From assembly GCA_043779185.1 (NCBI GenBank), contig JAYWEQ010000088.1, positions 1 through 34,575 of the forward strand: a stretch of DNA of 34,575 bases, written 5' to 3'. The notes beneath the pieces are model-generated. The model worked only from the letters and a program-made list of their open reading frames with translations. It was not told where the DNA came from and made no database searches. This DNA comes from JAYWDA01 sp043779185. GTDB taxonomy: Bacteria; Bdellovibrionota; Bdellovibrionia; Bdellovibrionales; Bdellovibrionaceae. This document shows, piece by piece, positions 17,458 to 25,824 of this stretch (its first letter is position 1; each line of letters starts with the position of its first letter). The translations under genes and the position numbers were made by a program.

Positions 17458-18051
17458 TTATTTTTTCTTTTTAAGACCCACCAAGAAAATCTCCTTAGAA
17501 ATTTTACGAGTGGAATCAGGTTTAACGGCTTCAAAACGCTCAAAAGTTGCTAAAATTTCTTTTTTTAAAGTTGTGAACTCATCGGAATGAAAAAGTTTGC
17601 AAACAAAGTGGCCACCGGGTTTTAAATATTTTCGGGCTTGTTCTAAAGCCAGTTCACAAAGTTCAAAAGACCGCGCCTGATCTGTCATGCGCACACCGAT
17701 GGTATTGGGAGCCATATCTGACAACACTAAATCGAAAGGCGGCTGAAAACCATTTTCTTTCATGATATTTTCTAAATTTAAATCACGCAAATCAGCCTGA
17801 ACGAAAGAAGCATTTGGAAGTTTGATGGCAATGGCTGTCAAATCCAGACCCAAGACCTTTCCAGTCGGTCCAATTTTTTTTGAAGAATACTGTGACCACG
17901 ACCCCGGAGCGGCGCCAAGATCCAACACCTTTTGACCGGTGTGAAAAAGGCGGTATTTCAGATCGATCTCTTCTAGCTTAAACACGGACCTGGCGGCAAA
18001 ATTTTCTTTTTTTGCTTTTTTATAATAATGGTCTTTCACTTTAAAAGTCAT
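17458..18051 (-). CDS. rlmE: 23S rRNA 2'-O-methyltransferase RlmE (FtsJ)
   Basis: RlmE methylates the ribose of U2552 in the 23S rRNA A-loop, late in 50S assembly. The 197-residue protein has the basic N-terminus KDHYYKKAKKENFAARSVFKL, the S-adenosylmethionine site VLDLGAAPGSWSQ (42-54) and the acidic DLTAI. The catalytic tetrad typical of the family is visible as K25, D112 (in SDMAPN), K152 (in CKLFHSDE) and E187 (in KISKEIFLVG). It is first in a three-gene minus-strand operon, divergent from the tiny membrane ORF at 18105. Confidence 0.93.
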   Translation of the reverse strand: MTFKVKDHYYKKAKKENFAARSVFKLEEIDLKYRLFHTGQKVLDLGAAPGSWSQYSSKKIGPTGKVLGLDLTAIAIKLPNASFVQADLRDLNLENIMKENGFQPPFDLVLSDMAPNTIGVRMTDQARSFELCELALEQARKYLKPGGHFVCKLFHSDEFTTLKKEILATFERFEAVKPDSTRKISKEIFLVGLKKKK

Positions 18052-18071
18052 TTCACATTCCCCATCTCTGC

Positions 18072-18090
18072 GACTAAGATATATTTAGTC
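18072..18090. promoter_or_regulatory. Inverted repeat between rlmE and small ORF
   Basis: GACTAA and TTAGTC are exact inverted repeats spaced by seven bases (GATATAT). It sits 20 bases before the rlmE start and 15 before the plus-strand small ORF, so it could be an operator for one or both. The AT-rich centre could also serve as a -10 element. Confidence 0.35.
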
Positions 18091-18104
18091 TTCAAAAGGA
18101 AAAT

Positions 18105-18284
18105 ATGGAAATGCTTTTAGCCCTGATGGGCCTTTTTATCGTCTGTTTATTCGTTTTTTTCGGGATTGCATTTTTTTTACCAGAATGGCTTGGGATCACG
18201 GGGAAAAAAGCTCAGGAAATTATGCGCCACCAGCAAGGTGACGAGGCTCCTGCACCCGAAAAAGTAAATACCCCCCCACAATAA
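18105..18284 (+). CDS. Small membrane protein, 59 residues
   Basis: A 59-residue frame starts at ATG 18105 behind AAAGGAAAAT. It encodes one hydrophobic helix (about residues 3-26, LLALMGLFIVCLFVFFG core) and a soluble tail (WLGITGKKAQEIMRHQQ), ending PPQ. This looks like a typical small single-span inner-membrane protein. Its last 65 bases run antisense to the 3' end of the UMF1 transporter gene. No family recognised. The good ribosome binding site and sensible topology support it, but conservation is needed to be sure. Confidence 0.55.
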   Translation: MEMLLALMGLFIVCLFVFFGIAFFLPEWLGITGKKAQEIMRHQQGDEAPAPEKVNTPPQ

Positions 18285-19482
18285 ACAGCACCAGTAAGCC
18301 CATCATTCCAAGTCGCTGATCTCCGGTTAATAAAACTGTGACAGCCACTAGCAGGGGCCCAAATATCGACGCAAATTTTCCGACCAAATTAAAAAAGGCA
18401 AAATACTCTCCGGCTTTTTCAGCGGGAACCATATTTCCAAAAAGGCTTCGACTTAAGGATTGAACTCCGCCCTGAACCATTCCAATCACCGCCGCTAAAG
18501 CATAAAAATGCCACGCAGCTGACATTCCAGTCGCTAAGATTACGGCCACACTGTAAATCAAAATGCAAAATAAAATGGGCTTTCTGCAACCAAATTTGGG
18601 TGTTATCAAACCAAAAATCCAAGCGAAAGGAAAACCTATAAACTGCGTGATCAGTAAAGCACTGATTAAATCTTTTGATTCCAGCCCCAAGCCAATGCCG
18701 AAATCGACGGCCATCGTGATCACCGTGTAAACACCGTCGATAAAAAGCCAGTAGCTGATCATAAATGTCAGAATGTTTTTATCTTTTAGTAAATCTTTGA
18801 AGGTGGCCTTTAAAGTCGCAACGCTTTCGATGGTCATTTTCCAAAGGCCATTCGTGTTTTTTAAAAGTCGTGCCGGCTCAGGAACGTTTTTCATCAGAGG
18901 AAAAGTAAAAACAAACCACCAGATCCCTACAGAAATAAATGACGCCTTCACGGCCATAATGCCATTTGAAAAACCAAACCATTCAGGCTTTAAATACCAC
19001 ATGACATTGAGTAAAAATAAAAGTCCCCCGCCCAAATATCCCAAAGAATATCCAACCGACGAGGCATAATCCATCTCGGTCCCGCGAGCGATGCTTGGTA
19101 GCAGCGAATCATAAAAAACACAGCTGGCATTAAAAGCCATATAACTAAGACCATAAATGATCAGGGCTTCCACCCACTGACCTTCCTGCAAGGCACCTAA
19201 GGCAATACAGCCGGCCACGCCAAATAACATCGATACGAATAAAAATATTTTCTTCGAACCCCGGCTGTCCGAAAGAACGCCCAAAAAAGGACTGATCAAG
19301 GCGATTCCAAAGCTTGCCAAAGAAAGTGTTGTCCCCAGCTGAGCTGTTGTATGGATGGGATCAATTCCAGAGCCCCAATACTTTTTTAAAAAGACCGGAA
19401 AGAAACCTGCCATAATTGTCGTGGCAAAAGCACTATTGGCCCAGTCATACATAGCCCAGCTCAAGATCTTTTTATTTTTCAT
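18220..19482 (-). CDS. UMF1-family MFS transporter
   Basis: This 420-residue polytopic membrane protein begins with the UMF1 (Atg22-like, PF11700-type) signature LSWAMYDWANSAFATTI. It has a loop resembling the MFS loop 2-3 motif (FLGVLSDSRGSKK, about 67-79) and about twelve hydrophobic segments. A second conserved stretch is the QSLSRSLFGNMVPAEKAGEYFAFF region in the C-terminal half (about residues 345-365). UMF1 proteins are major facilitator transporters; fungal Atg22 exports amino acids from the vacuole, but the bacterial substrate is unknown. A promoter-like pair and a terminator separate it from the upstream vWA gene. Confidence 0.88.
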   Translation of the reverse strand: MKNKKILSWAMYDWANSAFATTIMAGFFPVFLKKYWGSGIDPIHTTAQLGTTLSLASFGIALISPFLGVLSDSRGSKKIFLFVSMLFGVAGCIALGALQEGQWVEALIIYGLSYMAFNASCVFYDSLLPSIARGTEMDYASSVGYSLGYLGGGLLFLLNVMWYLKPEWFGFSNGIMAVKASFISVGIWWFVFTFPLMKNVPEPARLLKNTNGLWKMTIESVATLKATFKDLLKDKNILTFMISYWLFIDGVYTVITMAVDFGIGLGLESKDLISALLITQFIGFPFAWIFGLITPKFGCRKPILFCILIYSVAVILATGMSAAWHFYALAAVIGMVQGGVQSLSRSLFGNMVPAEKAGEYFAFFNLVGKFASIFGPLLVAVTVLLTGDQRLGMMGLLVLFIVGGYLLFRVQEPRHLAGGA

Positions 19483-19496
19483 CTGATGTTGATTAA

Positions 19497-19524
19497 ATCA
19501 TAAGATGCATTAGACCTGCCACAA
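19497..19524 (-). promoter_or_regulatory. Possible promoter of the UMF1 transporter gene
   Basis: On the minus strand, TTGTGG (19519-19524) and TATGAT (19497-19502) are 16 bases apart and end 14 bases before the ATG. They lie just downstream of the terminator of the preceding gene, which makes a fresh start of transcription here sensible. Confidence 0.4.
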
Positions 19525-19527
19525 AAT

Positions 19528-19558
19528 AAAAAGGCCAGTGTCTGGCAGCGGCCTTTTT
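19528..19558 (-). terminator. Terminator of the first vWA lipoprotein gene
   Basis: AAAAAGGCC and GGCCTTTTT form a nine-pair stem around a 13-base loop, with the U-tract formed by the A-run on the plus strand. It is symmetrical and could act in both directions. Confidence 0.75.
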
Positions 19559-19582
19559 AAGATCTCTTAAATCTTACCTTAG

Positions 19583-20761
19583 TTATTTGGCAATCAGACA
19601 AGAGTAATCTAGGTTGTATTCGCCTTCTGGCAACGTCTGACTAAAATGGACAAAGTGACCGTCGATATTCATTGGCATGGCGACCGGTTGGCCTTGGGAA
19701 TTGGTCAATATTAAATCCTGTGCGCCATCGCACTCAAGCTCCCAATTATGAATCACTTGTTGGACTTTTTCACCTATGATGGTCAACTGCTTGGCATAAT
19801 CTTTTGCACAAACACTACCCACTGAACCCTTTGTTAAGTTTGATAAAGCGATATAACTTAAACCATAAGCTTCGTGACGTTGATCGGACTTTAAACAAGC
19901 CTGATCTCCGTCTGGAACAACGACGGAATTAAAGACGATCTTTTTATCCAAACCAAATGTTTTTTGGATCAAAGCCATCAATCCCGCGGGAGTGTTAGAC
20001 TCTTCGGCTGTTTTTCCAGGAGGAACAGATTCGTCGGCATCAGAAATAAAGACCACAGCCAAAGACGCGTCCGGCCGAAAAAATTCTGCGTGGGCTTTAC
20101 CTTCATCAGAAGTCGTATCAGTTATTCTTTGAATAGCCCGGTAGGTTCCCTTGATGCCTTGCTCCCACTGACTTCCTTCGTCAGACCGACGTTGAATAGT
20201 ACTTGCGAACTGCTCTTGTGCGGCTTTACGACTTAATGATGAATTTAAAATATACTCATGATTTGGAAACTGCAGAAAGTGACCATCATGACCCACGGCT
20301 TTCACCAATGGAATTTTTGTATGTTTCATAAGGTCGATTTTCATCGGAGTCCTGATCGGACGCAGATCATCTTTGTAATCTTCAACATCTGTTGTCGTGA
20401 TCGCAATTTGCCAGTTTAAACCCGACAAGGTGTCGATAAAATTGTTAAATTTTTGCGCCATTTGCTTCTGGGTGTTCGTCATCGATTTCGAGTTATCATC
20501 GATAAATAAGACGTCGACCTTTTGCTGAGCGCCCACTTTAATTTTGGCTTGCCGGTTGATCTTGACTAACTCAGGCGGTGGCGGAGGCGTTATTTTTGTC
20601 GGCGTTACAACCGGCGGAGCCGCCGGTGCTGGTGGGGCTTGAACCGTGGATTGAGCTGGATGAGAGGTCAAATTAAGCTCTCCCGGCTGCACACAAGACC
20701 ATAGGCTTAATGAACCTAATAAAGTCAAAATCGTTAACGTCAGTTTTTTACTGTTTTCCAT
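19583..20761 (-). CDS. vWA-domain lipoprotein
   Basis: The 392-residue product has a lipoprotein signal (LGSLSLWSC, Cys23), a Pro/Ala-rich linker (about 37-66) and then a von Willebrand A domain. The metal-binding (MIDAS) motif is intact as DxSxS in DNSKS (89-93), with a later TTTDVED strand and FISDADES (a conserved Asp loop). vWA lipoproteins act as adhesins or scaffolds at the cell surface; the ligand here is unknown. The ATG at 20761 fits the signal peptide and a G-rich ribosome binding site (AAGGGGGGAG); the open frame extends 39 codons further upstream without signal-like sequence. It is a distant relative of the vWA gene at 32860-33870. Confidence 0.8.
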   Translation of the reverse strand: MENSKKLTLTILTLLGSLSLWSCVQPGELNLTSHPAQSTVQAPPAPAAPPVVTPTKITPPPPPELVKINRQAKIKVGAQQKVDVLFIDDNSKSMTNTQKQMAQKFNNFIDTLSGLNWQIAITTTDVEDYKDDLRPIRTPMKIDLMKHTKIPLVKAVGHDGHFLQFPNHEYILNSSLSRKAAQEQFASTIQRRSDEGSQWEQGIKGTYRAIQRITDTTSDEGKAHAEFFRPDASLAVVFISDADESVPPGKTAEESNTPAGLMALIQKTFGLDKKIVFNSVVVPDGDQACLKSDQRHEAYGLSYIALSNLTKGSVGSVCAKDYAKQLTIIGEKVQQVIHNWELECDGAQDLILTNSQGQPVAMPMNIDGHFVHFSQTLPEGEYNLDYSCLIAK

Positions 20762-20801
20762 GCTCCCCCCTTTGGGACGAGGGAAGCTAATGCGAAAAGT
20801 G

Positions 20802-20816
20802 GGCCGCGATCCGGCC
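20802..20816 (-). promoter_or_regulatory. Leader hairpin before the vWA gene
   Basis: GGCCG and CGGCC pair around CGATC about 40 bases before the start codon. It may affect mRNA stability. No function is evident from sequence alone. Confidence 0.2.
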
Positions 20817-20907
20817 AGCAAATTTATGGCCAGAAAGGGCTTTATTAATAGCTCAGCTAAAAATATTTCATGGATCAAAAAATCGGAACTGTCATTTTGC
20901 GAACATT

Positions 20908-20924
20908 CCTGAAGTTATTTCAGG
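20908..20924 (-). terminator. Hairpin at the end of the XRE gene
   Basis: CCTGAA and TTCAGG pair around GTTAT, overlapping the stop codon of the XRE-type gene. A further GCGAA/TTCGC pairing surrounds it. No U-tract follows on the minus strand, so termination is uncertain. Confidence 0.3.
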
Positions 20925-21204
20925 CACGTTTTCGCACCACGCTCTTATACTGACGACGTAAAGACTCTTCAGCCGCACTGATCGTGATGGCCAAGATGGC
21001 TTGAAAGATTTCCTCCGTGCCGACCTTATACATCTGAGCCAGTGTATTCAGAGTTTTCATTGGCGGAGAGGAAAGTCCCCGCTCCCAGTTTGATATAAAC
21101 TGAGCCGACGAATACCCTAGGCGATCAGCAACATCCATCTGAGTCAGCCCTGCTTTTTCTCTAGATTCCCTTAAAAATTTGGACAGATCTTTAACATCTT
21201 TCAC
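20920..21204 (-). CDS. XRE-family helix-turn-helix regulator
   Basis: A 94-residue DNA-binding protein. Residues about 7-62 form an HTH_3/Cro-C1 domain (LRESREKAGLTQMDVADRLGYSS, SNWERGLSSPPMKTLNTLA). A 30-residue helical tail ends in a basic cluster (RRQYKSVVRKRA). The start is GTG at 21202-21204 with AAAGGAAT upstream. It is a stand-alone regulator, flanked by unrelated minus-strand genes. Its targets are unknown; autoregulation is possible because repeated TTGTTTGTTTAG-like sequence lies just upstream. Confidence 0.88.
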   Translation of the reverse strand: MKDVKDLSKFLRESREKAGLTQMDVADRLGYSSAQFISNWERGLSSPPMKTLNTLAQMYKVGTEEIFQAILAITISAAEESLRRQYKSVVRKRA

Positions 21205-21237
21205 AGAAATTCCTTTTTTTCATATGTTGTTTGTTTA

Positions 21238-21265
21238 GTTATAGTCCTTTTAAAAAAAAGCTCAA
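21238..21265 (-). promoter_or_regulatory. Promoter of the XRE regulator
   Basis: On the minus strand TTGAGC (21260-21265) and TATAAC (21238-21243) are separated by 16 bases, close to sigma-70 consensus, and end 33 bases before the GTG start. Confidence 0.5.
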
Positions 21266-21327
21266 GGCAAGCTAGACCCGTTTTCAGTCAATTTATTTTT
21301 ACCTTAATAAGGGATGCACAGGTTCTA

Positions 21328-21924
21328 TTACCACCAAGCTTTGGACCTCGGCAGTGGTGTCTTTGCTTCATGAAGTTTCACTAATTTATTATAGCGCCGG
21401 GACGACGACTTTAACTTAATATGAGGTATTGACAGCAAATAATCTTCGGCCCGCCACACGTTTCGGGGGCTCGTACGCCAAGGTGAACTTGTATCATCTA
21501 AATGCAGAAACTGATAAGCCTTAAGCCGGCCGGTTCCATCCACGTAGGGATCAAAATAGCTCCAGGCTAAATCTCGCAGGGTCCGGTAGACCGGTGCTCG
21601 CCCCTCAAGACCATGGTCACGTGAACGACCAATGGCGCCCCAAAGCCCTTTTTTCTGGAACACAAAAATAACATGATCAAGACCGTCCTGACTTTCAAAA
21701 TCTAAAATTAATGGGGGGTACTGATGGACTTCCAAAATGGCCGCGGAAATAAAAGCCGCTTCGATACAATGCGCCGTTTTAGCCAGGATCGCCGAGCGAG
21801 CTGATCTTAGTGTAACGCCTTTGGATTCCGAATTGTACTTTAAGGTTTGAATAAACTTTTGCACCTGCCAAGGCGTCCGATATTTTTTTGCCAATCTGAA
21901 AAAGAAAGGATCGATCCGGTTCAT
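21328..21924 (-). CDS. Transglutaminase-like protein
   Basis: A 198-residue soluble protein with no signal peptide. Cys53 in TAHCIEAA, His84 in GLDHVIFVFQ and a later Asp or His (RDH, 103-104) are laid out like the Cys-His-Asp of the transglutaminase/papain-like fold. The block APVYRTLRDLAWSYFDPY (110-127) is a conserved element of a bacterial family I recall as transglutaminase-like but uncharacterised. Proteins of this type may be proteases, amidases or cross-linkers; the reaction is not known. The ATG overlaps the stop of the upstream TVP38/reductase gene, so it is translated from the same mRNA. Confidence 0.65.
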   Translation of the reverse strand: MNRIDPFFFRLAKKYRTPWQVQKFIQTLKYNSESKGVTLRSARSAILAKTAHCIEAAFISAAILEVHQYPPLILDFESQDGLDHVIFVFQKKGLWGAIGRSRDHGLEGRAPVYRTLRDLAWSYFDPYVDGTGRLKAYQFLHLDDTSSPWRTSPRNVWRAEDYLLSIPHIKLKSSSRRYNKLVKLHEAKTPLPRSKAWW

Positions 21925-24050
21925 AAACCCTGACGACGAAATCGATGCACCTTTTCAAGCCAAGATAATACTTTTTCAGGCGCATTTTTTTTTCGCCACA
22001 TTCCAGCCGCATATTTATTAGCTTCCGCCAAAGTTGGATAAGGATGAATGGTTGATAAGATTTTATTTAAACCCAAGCCCCAGCGCATAGCTAAAACAAA
22101 TTCTGGCAACATATCACCAGCATGGGCTCCGACAATGGTGACACCCAAGATTTGATCTTTTCCTTTGGGTGTGATGACTTTTACAAAGCCATGGGCTTCT
22201 GAATCAGTGATGGCGCGATCTAAGTCAGACAAGTCATAACACGTAACCTCGTAATCTAACTTTTGGGCCTTGGCGTCGACTTCATTGATCCCAACGCGGG
22301 CCACTTCCGGCAGCGTGTAGGTCACCCAAGGAAAAGCCTTGTAGTGAATTTTAAACTTTTTTAAAGGCGAAAACAAAGCATTCACGGCGACAAACCAAGC
22401 TTCATGAGCCGCCCCATGAGTGAACTGATAGCGACCGATGACATCGCCACAAGCAAAAATATTAGGATAATTGGTTCGCATAAAAGGATCCAGAACCAGT
22501 TCACCTTTGTCCATTTCAATGTTTAAATTCTCAAGGCCGAATCCACTTAAGCTTGATTTTCGACCGGAAGCGATCAGCACTTCATCAAAGGCCACCGCGA
22601 TTTCTTTTTTCTGCTGATCTTCTAAAATGGCCGTTTTTGAATTTTTATCAAAACGAACAAGCTGACTGCCGATTTTTAAATCCATTCCTTGTTTTTTAAA
22701 TTGCGCTTGAATTAATTCTGAGACTTCAGGATCTTCTCGGACCAGCAGTCGATCTGCGCCTTCCACCAAGGTGACTTGGCTTCCTAGCAGAGTAAAGGCT
22801 TGGGCCATTTCACAACCGATGGCTCCGCCACCCACAACTAATAATTTTTTAGGAAGTTCTTTTAAATTCCATAAATTTTCAGAGGTCAGGTAAGAAATCT
22901 CAGAAAGGCCCGGAATATTAGGAACTCTTGGCGATGCGCCTGTCGCAATGACAATATTTTTTGTCGTTAAAATCTGACCATTCACTTTCACTTCATAAGG
23001 TGAAAGAATTTGCGCATCGCCCTTAAAGCAATCAACGCCCAGGCTTTGATAACGTGTCACCGAATCATGGGGCTCGATCTGGGCAATTAATGAATGGACT
23101 CGTTTGATCACATCAGAGAACTCGAACTGCGTGTCGACTTTTTTAATACCTAGTTCTTGGCAACTACGAACTTCGGCCATAAATTTAGCTGTTCTTAGCA
23201 AGGCCTTGCTAGGGACGCAGCCCGTATTAAGGCAATCCCCACCCATTTTATGTTTTTCAATCAAGGCGACTTTGGCTTTCACCGCCGCTGCGATATAAGA
23301 GGTCACTAAGCCCGCCGACCCACCACCTATAACAACAATATTAAAATCAAACTTTTTGGGCTTTTTAAATCCGGCGTAAAGTTTACGATTTTTAAAAATC
23401 GTGATCACAGCTTTTGCTAAAAACGGCACAACCGCTAACACGATCGTAGCGCCAATAAAACTGGGCGATAAAATTCCACGAAGACTGGTTAAAGTTGAAA
23501 GTTGCTCGCCGGCGTTGACGTAGGCCATGGTTCCAGGAAGCATCCCCATCCAACTAAAAAAAACATAAGACGTCCAACGAATGGGCGTCACACCCATTAA
23601 AATATTCACAAGGAAAAATGGTACGATCGGAATCAATCTTAAAGTTAATAGGTAAAAGGGCCCTTCCTTTTGAAATCCTTGTTCGACTTCCTTCCATTTT
23701 TGTTGCCATTTTTCACGAACATAATCGCCCAGTAACCAGCGCGTTCCTAAGAAGGCCAATGTCGCACCAATAGTGCTTGCGATCGAGACCAAGGCCGTCC
23801 CCCACCAAAGCCCAAAGATCGCTCCGCCCAACAAAGTCAAAACGGCAGCTCCAGGAAATGAAAAGGTCACGGAAATAATATAAATAAGTAAGTAGATTAA
23901 TGCCGTTGTGACGGGCTGATTTTGATTGTACTGCCGGAAGGTATCAAGTTGCGTTTTTACAAAGTCGAGGGCGAAGTAGCGCTGAAGATCAAAAATAAAA
24001 AAACAAATAAAAATAATTCCCAATAAAACGAGGAATATTCGACGCTGCAT
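21921..24050 (-). CDS. TVP38/TMEM64 membrane domain fused to FAD disulfide reductase
   Basis: The 709-residue protein has two parts. Residues 1-225 are a TVP38/TMEM64 (SNARE-associated, DedA-like) membrane domain with several helices and the FPGAAVLTLLGGAIFG motif (65-80). Residues about 234-709 are a class I pyridine nucleotide-disulfide oxidoreductase: FAD site VVIGGGSAG (239-247), redox pair C273/C278 in GGDCLNTGCVPSKAL, NAD(P)H site LVVGGGAIGCEMA and the C-terminal HPYPTLAEA with the catalytic His. The reductase part is closest in style to mercuric reductase or dihydrolipoamide dehydrogenase, but there is no HMA domain and no C-terminal Cys pair for mercury. Such fusions exist in other bacteria; the substrate is unknown. 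It is coupled to the transglutaminase-like gene downstream. Confidence 0.88.
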   Translation of the reverse strand: MQRRIFLVLLGIIFICFFIFDLQRYFALDFVKTQLDTFRQYNQNQPVTTALIYLLIYIISVTFSFPGAAVLTLLGGAIFGLWWGTALVSIASTIGATLAFLGTRWLLGDYVREKWQQKWKEVEQGFQKEGPFYLLTLRLIPIVPFFLVNILMGVTPIRWTSYVFFSWMGMLPGTMAYVNAGEQLSTLTSLRGILSPSFIGATIVLAVVPFLAKAVITIFKNRKLYAGFKKPKKFDFNIVVIGGGSAGLVTSYIAAAVKAKVALIEKHKMGGDCLNTGCVPSKALLRTAKFMAEVRSCQELGIKKVDTQFEFSDVIKRVHSLIAQIEPHDSVTRYQSLGVDCFKGDAQILSPYEVKVNGQILTTKNIVIATGASPRVPNIPGLSEISYLTSENLWNLKELPKKLLVVGGGAIGCEMAQAFTLLGSQVTLVEGADRLLVREDPEVSELIQAQFKKQGMDLKIGSQLVRFDKNSKTAILEDQQKKEIAVAFDEVLIASGRKSSLSGFGLENLNIEMDKGELVLDPFMRTNYPNIFACGDVIGRYQFTHGAAHEAWFVAVNALFSPLKKFKIHYKAFPWVTYTLPEVARVGINEVDAKAQKLDYEVTCYDLSDLDRAITDSEAHGFVKVITPKGKDQILGVTIVGAHAGDMLPEFVLAMRWGLGLNKILSTIHPYPTLAEANKYAAGMWRKKNAPEKVLSWLEKVHRFRRQGL

Positions 24051-24070
24051 ACAACCAACTCCTTTTGGTC

Positions 24071-24111
24071 AAAAAAAAACCCTGGAAAGAAAAAAATTCT
24101 TTCCAGGGTTT
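24071..24111 (-). terminator. Strong terminator of the subtilase gene
   Basis: A perfect 15-pair stem (24077-24091 with 24097-24111), loop of five bases, followed on the minus strand by a nine-base U-tract. It isolates the protease gene from the downstream TVP38/reductase gene. Confidence 0.9.
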
Positions 24112-24124
24112 AAGTTTGAATCAA

Positions 24125-25780
24125 TTAGTGAAGAGAAGGCAAGCGAGCAGAACGAGCCGCAGAAACAGCCGACGCTGCGTCAATCAAACCAGCTCCGCAT
24201 TCATTATTAGAATTCACAGCCATTGGTGCGGCTGTCTTTTTAATAATGTCTCGGACTTGAGCTGGAGTTAAGGCTTTGTTGGCCGCCTTAAGTAAAGCGA
24301 CAACACCGGCCACATGAGGAGTCGCCATAGATGTGCCATCTAAAGCGCCATAATCCGTCGCTTCGATCATCATCTGAGCATGAATCTTGGACCCATTATT
24401 AAGGGCTTTGATCATATCCAAACCGGCTTGTTGTTCGATAATAAAGACTGGGATATTGACGGGTTCTGGAGGTTGAATTCCACCGCGCACAAGGCCTGGC
24501 TCATTGTTGTGGATGACAACCGCAATGGCACCCGCGTGCATGGCGTTGATGACTTTATCTGTGAAAGCAATCGTTCCGCGGCCCATCAAAGCCACTTTCC
24601 CTTTCACATCAACATTCTTGAAATCATCTGGCTGACCGATGCCTGTCGCCACAAAGTCACCTTCGATTTTTCCAAGAAATTCGCCAGCTCCATGGACAGG
24701 TGCATTCGGCAAAGTCACTTCTTGACCAGAATCTTTGCTGGCTGTGATGACGCTTTCGCGACCACTTCCCAAAGGCAGGCTTGAAAGCACTTCAACACCT
24801 GGCGCACAAATATCTAATTCTGGACCAAACTGTGAAAACTTCGCACGAGTGATGCTTGAATCCACCGCGCCAACAGCGATGACGGTGTCTAAAGCTGCAG
24901 GATAACCAACTCGAGGAGTCCCATCGTTACCAGCCGCTGCGACCACAACGATTCCTTGGTCTTCAGCTTTTTGAATGGCCATTCGGATGGAAGGAGGCGA
25001 CATCGCCCCACCTAGGGACATTGAAATGGCATCTACTTTTTGATCGACGGCCCAGTTCAGACCTTCAGCGATGGCGATGCTGCTGCAACCTTCTTCGCTG
25101 CAAACTCGGCCCATTAAAATTTTTGCTTCAGGAGCGACTCCAGAAAAGCCAGATGAACTTAATAAGCCTGCAATCGTCCCTGAAACGTGAGTTCCATGGC
25201 CGACTTTGTCAGCAAATTCATAAGGTGTGTTTCCGTCATGAACAAAGTCTTGACCCAATTCAAGGTTCGCCGCTAACGCCGGATGATCTTTATCGATACC
25301 TGTATCAAGAATTCCGATACGAGCCCCGTGACCACTGTGAGAAGCCTTCCATGCTTGAGGAGCATGAACAGCGTTGATTCCCCAAGGTGAAGACATCGCC
25401 GAACCAAAGGTCGACAAAGACTGCACTGAGGCTTGCGTGCTATGATTATAATTAAAAACTCCATAGATAGGCTTCGGAGCCGGGAACATGATCTCTTCAT
25501 CAACGAAAGCGACTAGTGGGTTGCTTCGCAAAGTTTCAAGATCCTGAGGACCACTGATCAACACAACCACCGAGTTTAAAGCTTTCAATGTGCTTTGAAC
25601 TCTCATCGGGCTATTTTGTAAACCTTGTGCAAAGGCCGAGATCGCAGAAACTTGAGCACCTGAGGTGGTCAGTCCTGACGAACTACGGTTGGCTTTCAAA
25701 ACAACCATCACTTTATTTGAACCGGCTTGCGCTGTTAAAGCCAAAGCCAGAATCCCTACGATCACCCCAGTTAATTTCAT
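24125..25780 (-). CDS. Secreted subtilisin-like serine protease with PA domain
   Basis: A 551-residue S8 family endopeptidase. It has a Sec signal (cleavage near residues 17-19), an I9-like propeptide (about 22-100, ending LVAFVDEEIMF), then the catalytic domain: Asp159 in GILDTGID, His195 in GHGTHVSGT and Ser484 in GTSMATPHVAG. A protease-associated (PA) insertion (about 345-460) lies between the His and Ser motifs. All triad residues are intact. It is likely delivered to the periplasm and then out by the type II system encoded in the window (inference). The start at 25780 has a G-rich ribosome binding site, GAGGGGG. Both the upstream region and the downstream terminator make it a single-gene transcript. 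Confidence 0.93.
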   Translation of the reverse strand: MKLTGVIVGILALALTAQAGSNKVMVVLKANRSSSGLTTSGAQVSAISAFAQGLQNSPMRVQSTLKALNSVVVLISGPQDLETLRSNPLVAFVDEEIMFPAPKPIYGVFNYNHSTQASVQSLSTFGSAMSSPWGINAVHAPQAWKASHSGHGARIGILDTGIDKDHPALAANLELGQDFVHDGNTPYEFADKVGHGTHVSGTIAGLLSSSGFSGVAPEAKILMGRVCSEEGCSSIAIAEGLNWAVDQKVDAISMSLGGAMSPPSIRMAIQKAEDQGIVVVAAAGNDGTPRVGYPAALDTVIAVGAVDSSITRAKFSQFGPELDICAPGVEVLSSLPLGSGRESVITASKDSGQEVTLPNAPVHGAGEFLGKIEGDFVATGIGQPDDFKNVDVKGKVALMGRGTIAFTDKVINAMHAGAIAVVIHNNEPGLVRGGIQPPEPVNIPVFIIEQQAGLDMIKALNNGSKIHAQMMIEATDYGALDGTSMATPHVAGVVALLKAANKALTPAQVRDIIKKTAAPMAVNSNNECGAGLIDAASAVSAARSARLPSLH

Positions 25781-25802
25781 TCATCCCCCTCTGATTAATC
25801 CT

Positions 25803-25824
25803 TGGAACAATTCCCTTAGTTCCA
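25803..25824. promoter_or_regulatory. Inverted repeat upstream of the subtilase gene
   Basis: TGGAAC and GTTCCA are exact inverted repeats spaced by ten bases, 23-44 bases before the subtilase ATG. It could be an operator or an mRNA leader stem. Confidence 0.3.

Noticed and set aside
21921..24050. Calling the fusion a mercuric reductase (merA)
   Set aside because: There is no heavy-metal-binding N-terminal domain and no C-terminal vicinal Cys pair, and no mer genes nearby.
24380..24784. 134-codon plus-strand frame opposite the subtilase gene
   Set aside because: It is a mirror of the PA-domain coding sequence; composition is not protein-like and there is no signal for initiation.
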